From NCBI RefSeq assembly GCF_013870525.1, contig NZ_JACBXD010000048.1:1-59121 (forward strand): a stretch of 59,121 nucleotides of DNA, given 5' to 3'. Source of the DNA: Amycolatopsis pittospori. Lineage in GTDB: Bacteria > Actinomycetota > Actinomycetes > Mycobacteriales > Pseudonocardiaceae. Under the pieces are notes generated by a model. That model was not told the DNA's origin. It saw only the letters and a program-made list of their open reading frames with translations, and did no database searches. The position numbers were made by a program, and so were the translations under genes. Below, piece by piece: positions 39,090 to 49,731 of the stretch (position 1 is its first letter; every line of letters starts with the position of its first letter).

Positions 39090-39464
39090 TCAGCCCCCGG
39101 TCGGGTTGTCGAGCCAGCGCAGGCCGATGGTCGTCGGACCCGCCGGGCCGGTCACACGCGCGTGATAGCGGCCCTTGGGCGACCAGCTGCGCAACCACGA
39201 GCCAGGCCCCGCGGCCGCGTCGAAGTCCTGCACGTGGTACCAGTTCTCGTCCAAACTCCACAGTTCCCAGCGCGCTGTGCCAGTGCCATGCGCGTCGGCG
39301 TCGATGGACAGGCCGCCACCCTTGTAGCCGGAGACGTAGAGGTCGCAGACCGTGGCCTGGCAGGTGGTGGAGAAGGCCGCGGCCGAAGCGGCCTGCGGAA
39401 GGAGCACCGCCGCGGAAGCGGCGATCACGCCGACCACCGCGCCGCGGGAAAGTATCTTGTTCAT
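39090..39464 (-). CDS. Secreted small protein, tandem paralogue 2
   Basis: 124 aa from ATG 39464. Signal peptide MNKILSRGAVVGVIAASAAV with cleavage after ASA. The mature part keeps the first cysteine pair (TTCQATVCDL) and the motifs IDADAHGTGTARW and GPAGPTTIGLRW, but lacks both cysteines of the second pair (the places read WYHVQDF and WLRSWS). It has a short extra C-terminal tail DNPTGG. Function unknown. Confidence 0.82.
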   Translation of the reverse strand: MNKILSRGAVVGVIAASAAVLLPQAASAAAFSTTCQATVCDLYVSGYKGGGLSIDADAHGTGTARWELWSLDENWYHVQDFDAAAGPGSWLRSWSPKGRYHARVTGPAGPTTIGLRWLDNPTGG

Positions 39465-39554
39465 CGACACCCCTGAGTTGTTGTGAGCGAACGAGGAAGC
39501 CCTACTGCTTCCCGGAGGCCGCGCGTAGGCCTGGATGCGGGACAAAGCTCGCGA

Positions 39555-39908
39555 TTACCAGCGGAGACCGATGCTCGAGGGGCCCTGCGGGCCTTCGACT
39601 CGCGCACCGTAGACACCCGCGGGTGCGTTGTGGCAGACCCACGAGGCGGGGCCCGCCGAGGCGTGGAAGGTGTTCTCGCACCAGTAGCCGTTCGGCCCCC
39701 AGACGAACCAGCGGCCGATCCCGACGCCGTGCACGTCGGCGTCCACCGCGATGGTGCCCCCCGGGAAGCCGTCGACGCCGGAGATTTCGCAGTCGCTCAG
39801 TGAACAGGTCGCGCTCCCCGGTTCGGCCATCGCCATCGGTGAGGCCAGCACCAGTCCGGCGCCCACCACCGCGGTCACGATCGCGCCACGGGAAAAGATC
39901 TTGCGCAT
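39555..39908 (-). CDS. Secreted small protein, tandem paralogue 1
   Basis: 117 aa from ATG 39908. Signal peptide MRKIFSRGAIVTAVVGAGLV ending AMA. Four cysteines (ATCSLSDCEI, YWCENTF, WVCHN), motif VDADVHGVGIGRW and C-terminus GPQGPSSIGLRW. First gene of the set; the next starts 90 bp downstream. These three share about the same layout and signal type and were probably formed by duplication. Confidence 0.82.
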   Translation of the reverse strand: MRKIFSRGAIVTAVVGAGLVLASPMAMAEPGSATCSLSDCEISGVDGFPGGTIAVDADVHGVGIGRWFVWGPNGYWCENTFHASAGPASWVCHNAPAGVYGARVEGPQGPSSIGLRW

Positions 39909-40555
39909 CCAGGCTCCAGGATTAGTGCGCCCCAAGGAGAATTCCCGACGGCACGCGGCTATGGATTCGCGCATCCGTTTCCCTGGGGCGGAAGTCGCTG
40001 ACGGGGCGACTTTAAAGCCGCAACCGGCGTCGCTGTGGTGGTTTCACTCCTCGATGAAGTTCTTGCGTTGTTTTGCCGCCGCGCACGAACTTCCGGCCAT
40101 CCGAGCAAGAGATGCCGCTCCTTCGGCTGGGAGCGGGGCTGCGCCGGGTTGGGACTGTCCCGACGTGACAACGGCACCGTCATCCACGAGCGCTCCGTCG
40201 CGGAAGCTGCCGGTCAAGGCGGCGTCTCCGACCCCCTACGAGCCGGAGACGATCCGGGATCCCGCACATCCGGTCGGTCTGCCCTCCGCGCAACACCGAA
40301 TTACAGCTCGATGCGTTGGCCTCAGCGGATTTCCCGCTGCTCGGCGAAGGGGCATTCGGTGCCCGACACGAGTGCGCCGTTCAATGCCCGGCTTGGACCT
40401 TTTTGGATCACGGAGAGTAGCAAAATCTAGATCATTTTCGTCTCAATTCACCCGCGCCGGGAACAGCTGCGGGGTGGGATGTCATGCTAAGTGTCCGACC
40501 ATGGCCCTCTTTCGAACCGACCCCGTGTCGCCGGAGGGCCGGAAGAAGGTGGCAG
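39909..40555. other. Gene-poor stretch, possible gene remnants
   Basis: About 650 bp without a convincing gene on either strand. Several short frames have coding-like stretches that break into each other: KLPVKAASPTPYEPETIRDP around 40200-40260 in one frame and TELQLDALASADFPLLGEG near 40300-40360 in another. This pattern suggests a decayed gene, but no family is recognised. The right part is AT-richer (40420-40450) and may hold the promoter of the 71-aa gene. Confidence 0.4.
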
Positions 40556-40771
40556 ATGACCTGGGCTAGGCATTCCAGTCGTCCCGATCCCGCAGAAGAC
40601 CAGAGCCGGATGGCCGGTGTGCGCGCTGAGGAAGAAGTCCGCCTCACCCTGCAGAACGGCAGAGCCGCACGAACCGTCGCCGGGCACGCTTCGGACGCCC
40701 TCGACTGTGCGGAGCTCCTGGCGATGCTCGGTCTCGAGGGAGTGCAGAAGAAGCACGCTCAGCGCACCTGA
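40556..40771 (+). CDS. Small hypothetical protein
   Basis: 71 aa from ATG 40556 with GAAGGTGG upstream. Sequence MTWARHSSRPDPAEDQSRM, then VRLTLQNGRAARTVAGHASDALDCAELLAMLGLE. Third positions are G/C-rich. The protein is small, acidic in the middle and has one cysteine. It resembles conserved short actinobacterial proteins, but no family name can be given. It overlaps the convergent IclR gene by 13 bp. Confidence 0.6.
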   Translation: MTWARHSSRPDPAEDQSRMAGVRAEEEVRLTLQNGRAARTVAGHASDALDCAELLAMLGLEGVQKKHAQRT

Positions 40772-41544
40772 CCCCCGATCCGGGTGGTCAGTTCGGCCGC
40801 GGTCAGACGGACCTCTTCGGCGAGGTCGGGCCAAGTTTCCTCGCAACCTTCAGTCCCTGGGCAGAGGTGGCGGAGGGTCACGCTGATCGCGGCCATCGGC
40901 CGGCCGCCGTGGTCGAAGACCGGGCAGGCCACCGAGGCGAATCCCTCGGTGACGTGGCCGTCTTCGACCGCCCAGCCGAGCCTGCCCTCCGCGTTCAGCG
41001 TGCGGCGCAGTTCGGCGAGGGTGCGCGGGCCGCGGCCGGTACGCAGGACGAACGCCGACGCGGCCGGGAAGAGCGCTCGAACATGCGGCGACGGCAGGTG
41101 CCGCAGAATCGCCCTGCCTGACGCCGTGAGCTGGCCTGGCAGCCGGACGCCGACCTCGGTGACCAGCGTTTCCGGGCGCGTGGGGCGTTCCTTGACCAGA
41201 TAGAGCGACTCGTTGCCGTGCAGTACGCCCAGGTGCGCTGTGTGGCCGACGCGGTCCGCGAGTTTGCGCAGCAACGGGACCGCGAGCCGTTCCAGCGGGT
41301 CGTGCCGCAGGTAGGCCGAGCCGAGTTCGAACGCGGCGATGCCGAGCCCGTAGCGGCGCTCGGTGGGCAGATGTGTCACGAACCCGGCGGCTTCCAGCTC
41401 CGCGAGCAGGTGATACGTCGTCGAACGCGGCAGGTCCAGCTCGCGTGCGATCGCGGCCGCCGACACCGGACCCGGCCTGGCGGCGAGGGCGCGAAGGATG
41501 CCCAGGCCGCGCCGCAGCGCCGGCACCTCGCTGCTCTCACCCAT
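40759..41544 (-). CDS. IclR family transcriptional regulator, probable hut regulator
   Basis: 261 aa, ATG start. The N-terminal winged helix (about 8-65: ALRRGLGILRALAARPGPVSAAAIARELDLPRSTTYHLLAELEAAG) and the IclR effector domain (about 80-250, GHTAHLGVLHGNESLYLVKERP...TASGRAILRHL) are complete. IclR proteins often regulate a neighbouring catabolic operon. It is divergent from hutH, so control of histidine use is the obvious inference; the inducer would be urocanate or histidine. The control region between them holds a composite repeat. Confidence 0.88.
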   Translation of the reverse strand: MGESSEVPALRRGLGILRALAARPGPVSAAAIARELDLPRSTTYHLLAELEAAGFVTHLPTERRYGLGIAAFELGSAYLRHDPLERLAVPLLRKLADRVGHTAHLGVLHGNESLYLVKERPTRPETLVTEVGVRLPGQLTASGRAILRHLPSPHVRALFPAASAFVLRTGRGPRTLAELRRTLNAEGRLGWAVEDGHVTEGFASVACPVFDHGGRPMAAISVTLRHLCPGTEGCEETWPDLAEEVRLTAAELTTRIGGQVR

Positions 41545-41572
41545 CTCGACCTCCTGTTCTCCGGCGTCGGGG

Positions 41573-41721
41573 GAGCAAGGGACCTTTGCTATCGCTGGGG
41601 GCTGTGAGGTCCGTGAAGGCCTCCTTGAGGGACCTAGGGTCCCTCAAGGAGGCCTTCACGGACCCGACACCTCGACGAGGGTCACTTTCCAAAAGAGAGT
41701 GATAGCAAAGGTCCCTTGCTC
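41573..41721. repeat. Composite A/B repeat in the IclR-hutH control region (A11)
   Basis: A-family left arm 41573-41595, then a B-family palindrome (41609-41663, 26-bp arms, 3-nt centre TAG), then a linker with CACTTTCC and AAGAGAGTG, then the A-family right arm 41701-41721. It occupies most of the divergent promoter region of IclR and hutH. Confidence 0.9.
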
Positions 41722-41735
41722 TCTTCCGTTGCGTC

Positions 41736-41746
41736 TTGGATACCAG
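41736..41746. promoter_or_regulatory. Candidate IclR operator
   Basis: TTGGATACCAG, a short inverted repeat (TGG-ATA-CCA) between the composite repeat and hutH. IclR operators are often short palindromes of this type; low confidence. Confidence 0.3.
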
Positions 41747-41802
41747 ACACAACCACCGGTTGGGGCCGCCCACCAGCGGGCATGGCGTTGTCCAATGGGG
41801 CT

Positions 41803-43329
41803 ATGCCGGAAACCGTACTTCTGGGGTCCGAACCGCTTCGGCCCGAACAGGTCGTCGCGGTCGCCCGTGACCACTCGCCCGTCGCGGTCAGCGAAGCGGC
41901 CGAGAAGAACCTCGCCGCGACGCGTCAGCACATCGACAACCTCGCTCACGCCGAGACGCCGACGTACGGCGTTTCGACGGGCTTCGGTGCGCTCGCCACC
42001 AGGCACATTCCGCTCGAGAGCCGCACAGCCCTGCAGCGGTCGCTGATCCGCTCGCACGCGGCGGGCGCGGGCCCGGTCGTCGAGACCGAGGTCGTGCGCG
42101 CGCTGATGTTGCTGCGCCTCCGCACCCTCACCAGCGGGTACACCGGCGTCCGGCCGAAGACCGCGCAAGCGCTTGCGGCCCTGCTCAACTCCGGGATCAC
42201 CCCGCTCGTCCACGAGTACGGGTCCCTCGGCTGCTCCGGTGACCTCGCGCCCCTCGCCGCCGTCGCGCTCGCGCTGATGGGAGAGGGCGAAGTCGAGTAC
42301 AACGGCGAAGTCGTCCAGGCGGGCGAAGCGCTGAAGCACGCCGGGATCGAGCCGGTCGTTCTCGCGGAGAAGGAGGGCCTCGCCCTCACTAACGGGACCG
42401 ACGGCATGCTCGGCATGCTCCTGCTCGCCGCGGCCGACCTCCGGAAGCTCTTCGACACCGCCGACATCACCGCGGCGATGAGCGTCGAAGCGCTTCTCGG
42501 CACCGATCGCGCCTTCGCCGCCGACCTGCAGGCGCTCCGCCCGCATCCCGGACAGGCCCTGAGTGCCCAGCGCATGTGGAACGCGCTTCAGGACTCGAAG
42601 ATCGTCGAGAGCCACCGCGGACCGGACTGCAACCGCGTCCAGGACGCCTATTCGCTCCGCTGCTCGCCCCAGGTGCACGGAGGCGCACGCGACAGTCTCA
42701 CGCACGCCGAGCTCGTCGCCGAGCGTGAACTCCACTCGGCCGTCGACAACCCGGTCGTCCTGTCCGACGGCCGCGTCGAATCGAACGGCAACTTCCACGG
42801 CGCGCCGATCGCCTATGTGCTCGACTTCCTCGCCATCCCGCTCACGGACGTCGCCAGCATCGCCGAGCGCCGCACCGACCGGATGCTCGACAAGACCCGC
42901 TCGCACGGCCTGCCACCGTTCCTCGCCTTCGACCCCGGCGTCGACTCCGGCCATATGATCGCCCAGTACACGCAGGCGGCCGTGGTCAGCGAACTCAAGC
43001 GGCTCGCGGTGCCGGCGTCGGTCGATTCGATCCCGAGCAGCGCTATGCAGGAAGACCACGTTTCGATGGGATGGTCCGCCGCGCGCAAGCTGCGCAAGGC
43101 CGTCGACGGGCTCACCACCGTCCTCGCCATCGAACTGCTCACCGCCGCGCGGGCACTCGACATGCGCGCGCCCCTGACCCCGTCGCCGGTCACCGGCCGG
43201 GTACGGGATCTCGTCCGCACCAAGGTCGAGGGCCCCGGCCCCGACCGTCATCTGGCGCCGGAGATCGCCGCCGCCGAAGAACTCGTCGCGTCGGGTGCCG
43301 TCCTCGCCGCGGCCAAACTGGAGGTCTGA
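41803..43329 (+). CDS. hutH: Histidine ammonia-lyase
   Basis: 508 aa from ATG 41803; an in-frame ATG lies 21 bp upstream (41782) and cannot be excluded. The MIO prosthetic-group loop reads YGSLGCSGDLAPLA, with Cys-Ser-Gly in place of the textbook Ala-Ser-Gly. Other motifs: TPTYGVSTGFGALAT, ALTNGTDGMLG and QDAYSLRCSPQVHG. It removes ammonia from histidine to give urocanate, the first step of histidine use. First gene of a five-gene operon with spacings of 4 bp or overlaps. Confidence 0.96.
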   Translation: MPETVLLGSEPLRPEQVVAVARDHSPVAVSEAAEKNLAATRQHIDNLAHAETPTYGVSTGFGALATRHIPLESRTALQRSLIRSHAAGAGPVVETEVVRALMLLRLRTLTSGYTGVRPKTAQALAALLNSGITPLVHEYGSLGCSGDLAPLAAVALALMGEGEVEYNGEVVQAGEALKHAGIEPVVLAEKEGLALTNGTDGMLGMLLLAAADLRKLFDTADITAAMSVEALLGTDRAFAADLQALRPHPGQALSAQRMWNALQDSKIVESHRGPDCNRVQDAYSLRCSPQVHGGARDSLTHAELVAERELHSAVDNPVVLSDGRVESNGNFHGAPIAYVLDFLAIPLTDVASIAERRTDRMLDKTRSHGLPPFLAFDPGVDSGHMIAQYTQAAVVSELKRLAVPASVDSIPSSAMQEDHVSMGWSAARKLRKAVDGLTTVLAIELLTAARALDMRAPLTPSPVTGRVRDLVRTKVEGPGPDRHLAPEIAAAEELVASGAVLAAAKLEV

Positions 43330-43333
43330 GCCC

Positions 43334-44982
<1,649 letters not shown>

Positions 44983-44986
<4 letters not shown>

Positions 44987-46179
44987 CCGCGTCCTCGCTG
45001 CTGGCGGAGATCACCGACGTCGGCCGCGACCCGAAGCGCGGCGGCTACTCCCGCCATGCCTTCGATTCGGCCGAAACCGAACTGCGTGCATGGTTCATCG
45101 AGCGCGCGGGACGGCTGGGACTGGGCGTCGAGACCGACCGCAACGGCAACATCTGGGCTTGGTGGGGCACCCCTGGTCCGGACGCCGTCGTCACCGGGAG
45201 CCATCTCGACTCGGTGCCCGGCGGCGGTGCCTTCGACGGCCCGCTCGGGGTCGCGAGCGCGCTCGACGCGGTGGAAACCTTGCAGAACAAGGGGTTTCGG
45301 CCCGCGAAGCCGCTCGCGATCGTGGTCTTCGCCGAGGAAGAGGGTGGCCGCTTCGGTGTGCCGTGCCTCGGCTCGCGGCTGCTGACCGGGACCATCGACG
45401 CGGACAAGGCACGTGGCCTCCGCGATCCCGACGGCGTCACGTTCGCCGATGCGGCGGCGCAATCCGGGCTCGATCCCGCAGGTGTCGGCCGCGACCCGGA
45501 GCGGCTGGGCTTGATCGGGAGGTTCCTCGAACTGCACGTCGAGCAGGGGCGCGGGTTGATCGACCTCGGTTCGCCGATCGCCGTCGGTAATACGGTCATC
45601 GCGCACGGCCGCTGGCGGTTCTCGTTCCAGGGGCAGGGAAACCACGCCGGTGCGACGCTGATCGGCGATCGTCGTGACCCGATGATCCCGGCGGCTGAGA
45701 CCGTCCTCGCCGTGCGGAAACTGGCGAAGGCGACGGCCGATGCCAGGGCCACTGTCGGCAGGCTCGTGCCTGTTCCCGGCGGCACCAACGTCATCGCGTC
45801 CACTGTGGACTTATGGCTGGACGCGCGCGTGCCGGGCACGGACACCCCGGAACTGGTCGCGGAGATCGCGAAACTGGCGGAGGAAGCGGCGGGCCAGGAA
45901 GGCTGCCGGGTCGAGGTCACCAGGGAGTCCTACTCGGACGACGTGGTCTTCGACGACGCGTTGCGCCGCGACCTCGGCACCTGGCTGGGCGGCCCCCCGG
46001 AACTGCCGACCGGGGCCGGGCACGACGCGGCGATCCTGGCCGGGTTCGTCCCGTCCGGGATGCTCTACGTGCGCAATCCCACCGGGATCAGTCACTCCCC
46101 GGAAGAATTCTCGGAGGCGGAGGACGTCGACCACGGAGCACGCGCCCTCGCGGATGCGCTGGAGAAGTTGTCGACATGA
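44983..46179 (+). CDS. M20 family amidohydrolase (AllC/hydantoinase-carbamoylase type)
   Basis: 398 aa, GTG start overlapping hutU. Metal-site and family motifs: GSHLDSVPGGGAFDGPLGV, EEEGGRFGVPCLGS, LELHVEQGRGL and SGAGHDAA-like GAGHDAAILAG. Sequence is closest to allantoate amidohydrolase and N-carbamoyl-amino-acid hydrolases. Placed inside the hut operon between hutU and hutF, where no hutG is found; it is the best candidate for the last step, N-formylglutamate to glutamate plus formate (inference). The overlap with both neighbours shows it belongs to the operon. Confidence 0.85.
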
Positions 46180-47480
46180 CGACATATTGGTGCGAGCGGG
46201 CCTGGTTGCCGGACGGGATCGCCGAGGCCGTCCGGATCGAGGTCGACGGCGGGAAGATCGCGTCCGTCGCCGCGAACGCGTCCCGCGCCGGTACTGTCCT
46301 CAAAGGACTGACCGTGCCGGGGTTCGCGAACGGGCACTCGCACGCGTTTCACCGCGCGCTCCGGGGGCGGACGCATCACGACCGCGGGACGTTCTGGACC
46401 TGGCGTGAGCGGATGTACTCGCTGGCCGCGCGGCTGGATCCGGACTCCTATCACCGTTTGGCGCGGGGTGTCTACGCCGAGATGGTGCTGGCCGGCTACA
46501 CGAGTGTCGGCGAGTTCCACTACCTGCACCACGCGCCGGGCGGGAAGCCGTACGCCGAGCCGAACGCGATGGGCGAGGCGCTGCGGCAGGCGGCCGAGGA
46601 CGCCGGGATCCGGCTCACGCTGCTCGACACCTGCTATCTCGCGGGCGGGATCGGCGTCGAACCCGACGAGGTGCAGCGGCGATTCTCCGATGGTTCGGCG
46701 ACCGGCTGGGCGCAACGAGTCGGCGAAATGCGGGAGGAAGGAACGTTCCGGGTGGGGGGCGCGATCCATTCCGTGCGTGCCGTGCCCGCCGATCAACTGT
46801 CCGAAGTGGACAATGGGGTCGCCGCCGGCCGCCCGCTGCACGTCCATCTTTCCGAGCAGCGGGCTGAGAACGAGCAGTGTCTGGCGGCCTATGGCTCGAC
46901 GCCGACGGGCGTACTCCATGACCACGGCGTGCTCGGCGAACGGCTGACCGCGGTGCACGCGACCCATCTGACGCGGCTCGACATCGAGCGACTGGGCGCG
47001 GCTCGCAGCCGGGCCTGCTTCTGCCCGACGACCGAGCGGGATCTCGGCGACGGCATCGGGCCCGCGCGGACGCTGCTCGACGCCGGTGTGCGGCTCTGTG
47101 TCGGCAGTGACAGCAACGCGGTCGTCGACGCGTTCGAGGAGACTCGGGCGTTGGAGCTGAACGAGCGGCTCGCCAGCGAACAGCGCGGCCGGTTCACCGC
47201 GGAGGAGCTGCTCGCTGCGGCGACGGATCACGGCGCGATCGGCTGGGACGAGGTCGGCGAGCTGGCCGCCGGGGCGGGCGCGGACTTCGTCACGGTCGGA
47301 CTGGGTTCGGTGCGGACCGCGGGGATCGAGCCGTCCGGGGTCGTGTTCGCCGCCTCCGGTGTGGACGTCCAGGATGTCGTCGTCGCCGGGCGGGAGATCG
47401 TCCGCGACGGCGCTCACCAGCTGATCGACCGGCCGGAAACGGTCTTGGCCAAGGAGATCGAGGCATTGTGGCAGTCCTGA
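46176..47480 (+). CDS. hutF: Formimidoylglutamate deiminase
   Basis: 434 aa, ATG start overlapping the M20 gene by 4 bp. Amidohydrolase-superfamily motifs: VPGFANGHSHAFHRALRG (HxH), HVHLSEQ and the aspartate site VGSDSNAVVD. HutF converts formiminoglutamate to N-formylglutamate and ammonia, so this operon uses the five-step route. Overlaps hutI by 13 bp. Confidence 0.93.
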   Translation: MTTYWCERAWLPDGIAEAVRIEVDGGKIASVAANASRAGTVLKGLTVPGFANGHSHAFHRALRGRTHHDRGTFWTWRERMYSLAARLDPDSYHRLARGVYAEMVLAGYTSVGEFHYLHHAPGGKPYAEPNAMGEALRQAAEDAGIRLTLLDTCYLAGGIGVEPDEVQRRFSDGSATGWAQRVGEMREEGTFRVGGAIHSVRAVPADQLSEVDNGVAAGRPLHVHLSEQRAENEQCLAAYGSTPTGVLHDHGVLGERLTAVHATHLTRLDIERLGAARSRACFCPTTERDLGDGIGPARTLLDAGVRLCVGSDSNAVVDAFEETRALELNERLASEQRGRFTAEELLAAATDHGAIGWDEVGELAAGAGADFVTVGLGSVRTAGIEPSGVVFAASGVDVQDVVVAGREIVRDGAHQLIDRPETVLAKEIEALWQS

Positions 47481-48634
47481 TCACGGGTATCGGCGAACTC
47501 ACCACGAACGACGCCGAGCTGGGCAAACTCCACGACGCGGCCGTCGTCGTCGAGGGCGAAAAGATCGCCTGGGCCGGCGCCGCGGCGAACGCGCCCGACG
47601 CGGACGAGCGGATCGACGTCGATGGCCGGGCGGTGCTGCCGGGGTGGGTGGACAGTCACACGCACCTCGTGTTCGCCGGGGATCGCACGGCCGAGTTCGA
47701 GGCGCGGATGGCCGGGAAGGCCTACAGCGCCGGGGGCATCGCGGTCACTGTCGACGCGACGCGGTCCGCGTCCGACGAAGAGCTCGCGGCGAACCTACGG
47801 CGTCACGTCGACGAAGCGGCGAAGCAGGGCACGACGTGCCTGGAGACGAAGACCGGCTACGGGCTCAACGTCCAAGACGAGGTGCGGTCGGCCCGGATCG
47901 CCACCGAAGTGGCCGACGAGGTCACGTTCCTCGGCGCGCACCTGGTGCCGCCGGGTGCAGACGCCGAGTCCTACGTGGACCTGGTGTGCGGCGACATGCT
48001 CGACGCCGTCGCTCCGCTGGTGCGGTGGGCGGACGTGTTCTGCGAGACCGGCGCTTTCGACGAGGCGCAGTCCGGGCGGGTACTGAAGGCGGCGCGGGAG
48101 CGCGGGCTCGGCCTGCGGGTGCACGGGAACCAGCTGGGGGAGGGGCCGGGCGTGCGGCTCGCCGTCGAGCTGGGGGCGGCGAGCGTCGACCACTGCACCT
48201 ACCTGAGCGAAGCGGACGTAGAGGCTCTCGCTGCTTCGGACACTGTCGCGACCCTGCTGCCCGCGTGCGATCTGTCTACCCGGCAGCCGCTGGCGCCGGC
48301 AAGGCGGCTGCTGGACGCGGGCGCGACGGTCGCGCTGGCCAGCAACGCGAACCCGGGGAGCTCGTACACGACATCCATGGCGTTCTGCGTCACGACGGCC
48401 GTGCTGCAGATGCGGATGACGATCGAGGAGGCCGTGTGGTCGGCGACGGCGGGTGGCGCACGAGCGCTGCGACGCGACGACGTCGGCTTCGTGCGCCCAG
48501 GTGCGCGAGCCGACCTTCAGGTGCTTGAGGCGCCTTCGGCCACTCACCTCGCGTACCGGCCGGGGGTGCCGCTGACGGCCGGGGTGTGGCGGCGCGGCAA
48601 GCTGCTGACCAGCGGTTTCGTGCCAAAACGATAG
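47468..48634 (+). CDS. hutI: Imidazolonepropionase
   Basis: 388 aa, GTG start. Motifs: LPGWVDSHTHLVFAGDR (HxH), ETKTGYGLN, FLGAHLVPP and ALASNANPGSSYT. It opens the imidazolone ring of imidazolone-5-propionate to formiminoglutamate, feeding HutF. It is the last gene of the operon. The stop codon TAG (48632-48634) lies inside an A-family repeat arm, so the C-terminus was probably set by the repeat. Confidence 0.96.
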   Translation: MAVLITGIGELTTNDAELGKLHDAAVVVEGEKIAWAGAAANAPDADERIDVDGRAVLPGWVDSHTHLVFAGDRTAEFEARMAGKAYSAGGIAVTVDATRSASDEELAANLRRHVDEAAKQGTTCLETKTGYGLNVQDEVRSARIATEVADEVTFLGAHLVPPGADAESYVDLVCGDMLDAVAPLVRWADVFCETGAFDEAQSGRVLKAARERGLGLRVHGNQLGEGPGVRLAVELGAASVDHCTYLSEADVEALAASDTVATLLPACDLSTRQPLAPARRLLDAGATVALASNANPGSSYTTSMAFCVTTAVLQMRMTIEEAVWSATAGGARALRRDDVGFVRPGARADLQVLEAPSATHLAYRPGVPLTAGVWRRGKLLTSGFVPKR

Positions 48635-48650
48635 CAAAGGTCCCTTGCTC
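48630..48650. repeat. A-family repeat, single arm (A12)
   Basis: Right-arm type with core GCAAAGGTCCCTTGC. It contributes the TAG stop of hutI. Between the convergent hutI and the 252-aa gene. Confidence 0.88.
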
Positions 48651-48662
48651 CCCCGGTGGGGG

Positions 48663-49421
48663 TCAGGAGGCCTCGCGGAGCGTTTCTTCGACGCGTTCCC
48701 GCAGCTCGGGCGGGAGTTCGTCGAGCAGGTGCGCCCACTGCTCGACGCGCTTCTCGCTCAGGTGCGTGAGGAGGTCGAGCACCGGCGGCCACAGGTCCTC
48801 GTCCGCGGCGGCGACCTGCAAAAGACCGCGGAAGCGGGTTTCGGAGAGCAGGCCGAGGACGTGATCGATCCGGCTCTTGTCGTCGAGGACGAACGCGATC
48901 CGGATCAGCGCCTCGTCGCCGATCACGCCGAGGGCGCGCCGCACGGTCGGGTCGGGCAGGTGGCCGACGAACCGGCCTACGGTAATCCATTCCTCGCGGC
49001 GCACCAGTTCGCCGGCGACCGCGACGACGGTGTCCAGCGGGATCTTCGCGATGATGGCGCTCGCCCGCCGCGGGTCCAGTTCGGCCGCGACGTCGGACAG
49101 GAACGGCGGCCTGAGCCGTTTCGCCACGTCGACGCCCCGGGAGACCTCCACCAGGCCGGCGATCCGGGCGCACAGAAGCGGGCCGAAGACCTTCTCGGCT
49201 ATCTTCGCGAGGATCGGGCTCGGGATCAGTTTGCTCGCCATCGCCATCCGCTCGAGGACGGCGAGGTTCGCGTCGAACAGCGTGTCGGTGACCTGCTCGC
49301 GGAACGTCTGGAGTTCGGCGGCGTCCACGCGTTCGAGGTAGGCGAGCCGCTCGGGATCGGTACCGAGGACGCGCGCGAGTTTCAGGATCTCCGCCTGCGA
49401 CGCGAAATTCTCCGTGGTCAC
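48663..49421 (-). CDS. Conserved hypothetical protein, helical
   Basis: 252 aa from GTG 49421. All-helical sequence with repeated acidic and leucine-rich segments (RRALGVIGDEALIRIAFVLDDK, LWPPVLDLLTHLSEKRVEQWAHLLDELPPELRERVEE). The final part resembles the MgtE-N type helical superhelix, but the match is weak. No membrane segment or signal. Its start overlaps the stop of the preceding 69-aa gene, so both are made together. Function unknown. Confidence 0.7.
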   Translation of the reverse strand: MTTENFASQAEILKLARVLGTDPERLAYLERVDAAELQTFREQVTDTLFDANLAVLERMAMASKLIPSPILAKIAEKVFGPLLCARIAGLVEVSRGVDVAKRLRPPFLSDVAAELDPRRASAIIAKIPLDTVVAVAGELVRREEWITVGRFVGHLPDPTVRRALGVIGDEALIRIAFVLDDKSRIDHVLGLLSETRFRGLLQVAAADEDLWPPVLDLLTHLSEKRVEQWAHLLDELPPELRERVEETLREAS

Positions 49422-49627
49422 AGGCCCACCACCTTGCGGATGGTGCCCCGCAGCAGCGCGGGCACGTACTTCAGGCCCTCTTCACCCGCTTCGGCCAGTG
49501 CTTTGGCCTGGCGGTGCCGCGCGTCGCGCAGCGCGTCGGAGAGGTCCTGTTTCTCGTCGTCGGCCAGCGCTTCGATGCCTGCCGGGACAGGACCGCCTAG
49601 CTGACCGGAGAGTGTGCGCTCGGCCAT
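49418..49627 (-). CDS. Small hypothetical protein coupled to the 252-aa gene
   Basis: 69 aa from ATG 49627, ending in the GTGA overlap with the next gene. Sequence MAERTLSGQLGGPVPAGIEA, then a helical ADDEKQDLSDALRDARHRQAKALAEAGEEGLKYVPALLRGTIRKVVGL. Probably a small helical partner. No family recognised. Divergent from the second histidine kinase. Confidence 0.65.
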   Translation of the reverse strand: MAERTLSGQLGGPVPAGIEALADDEKQDLSDALRDARHRQAKALAEAGEEGLKYVPALLRGTIRKVVGL

Positions 49628-49717
49628 GGTCGATCATCATGCCTCATCCGTCCCCCGGTCGCGCCCCTCCCGGGAGACCTTGACTTTCGTCCATGGCGGA
49701 GCGGTCGCCGCGGCTTG

Positions 49718-49723
49718 TAGCGT
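49718..49723 (+). promoter_or_regulatory. Candidate -10 element, leaderless start
   Basis: TAGCGT followed by 8 nt and GTG 49732. It supports that GTG over the upstream ATG 49693. Confidence 0.45.
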
Positions 49724-49731
49724 CCGATCGT

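Noticed and set aside
39959..40183. 74-aa minus-strand gene in the gene-poor stretch
   Set aside because: Arg/Pro/Ser-rich with no ribosome site and no similarity to the neighbouring secreted paralogues.
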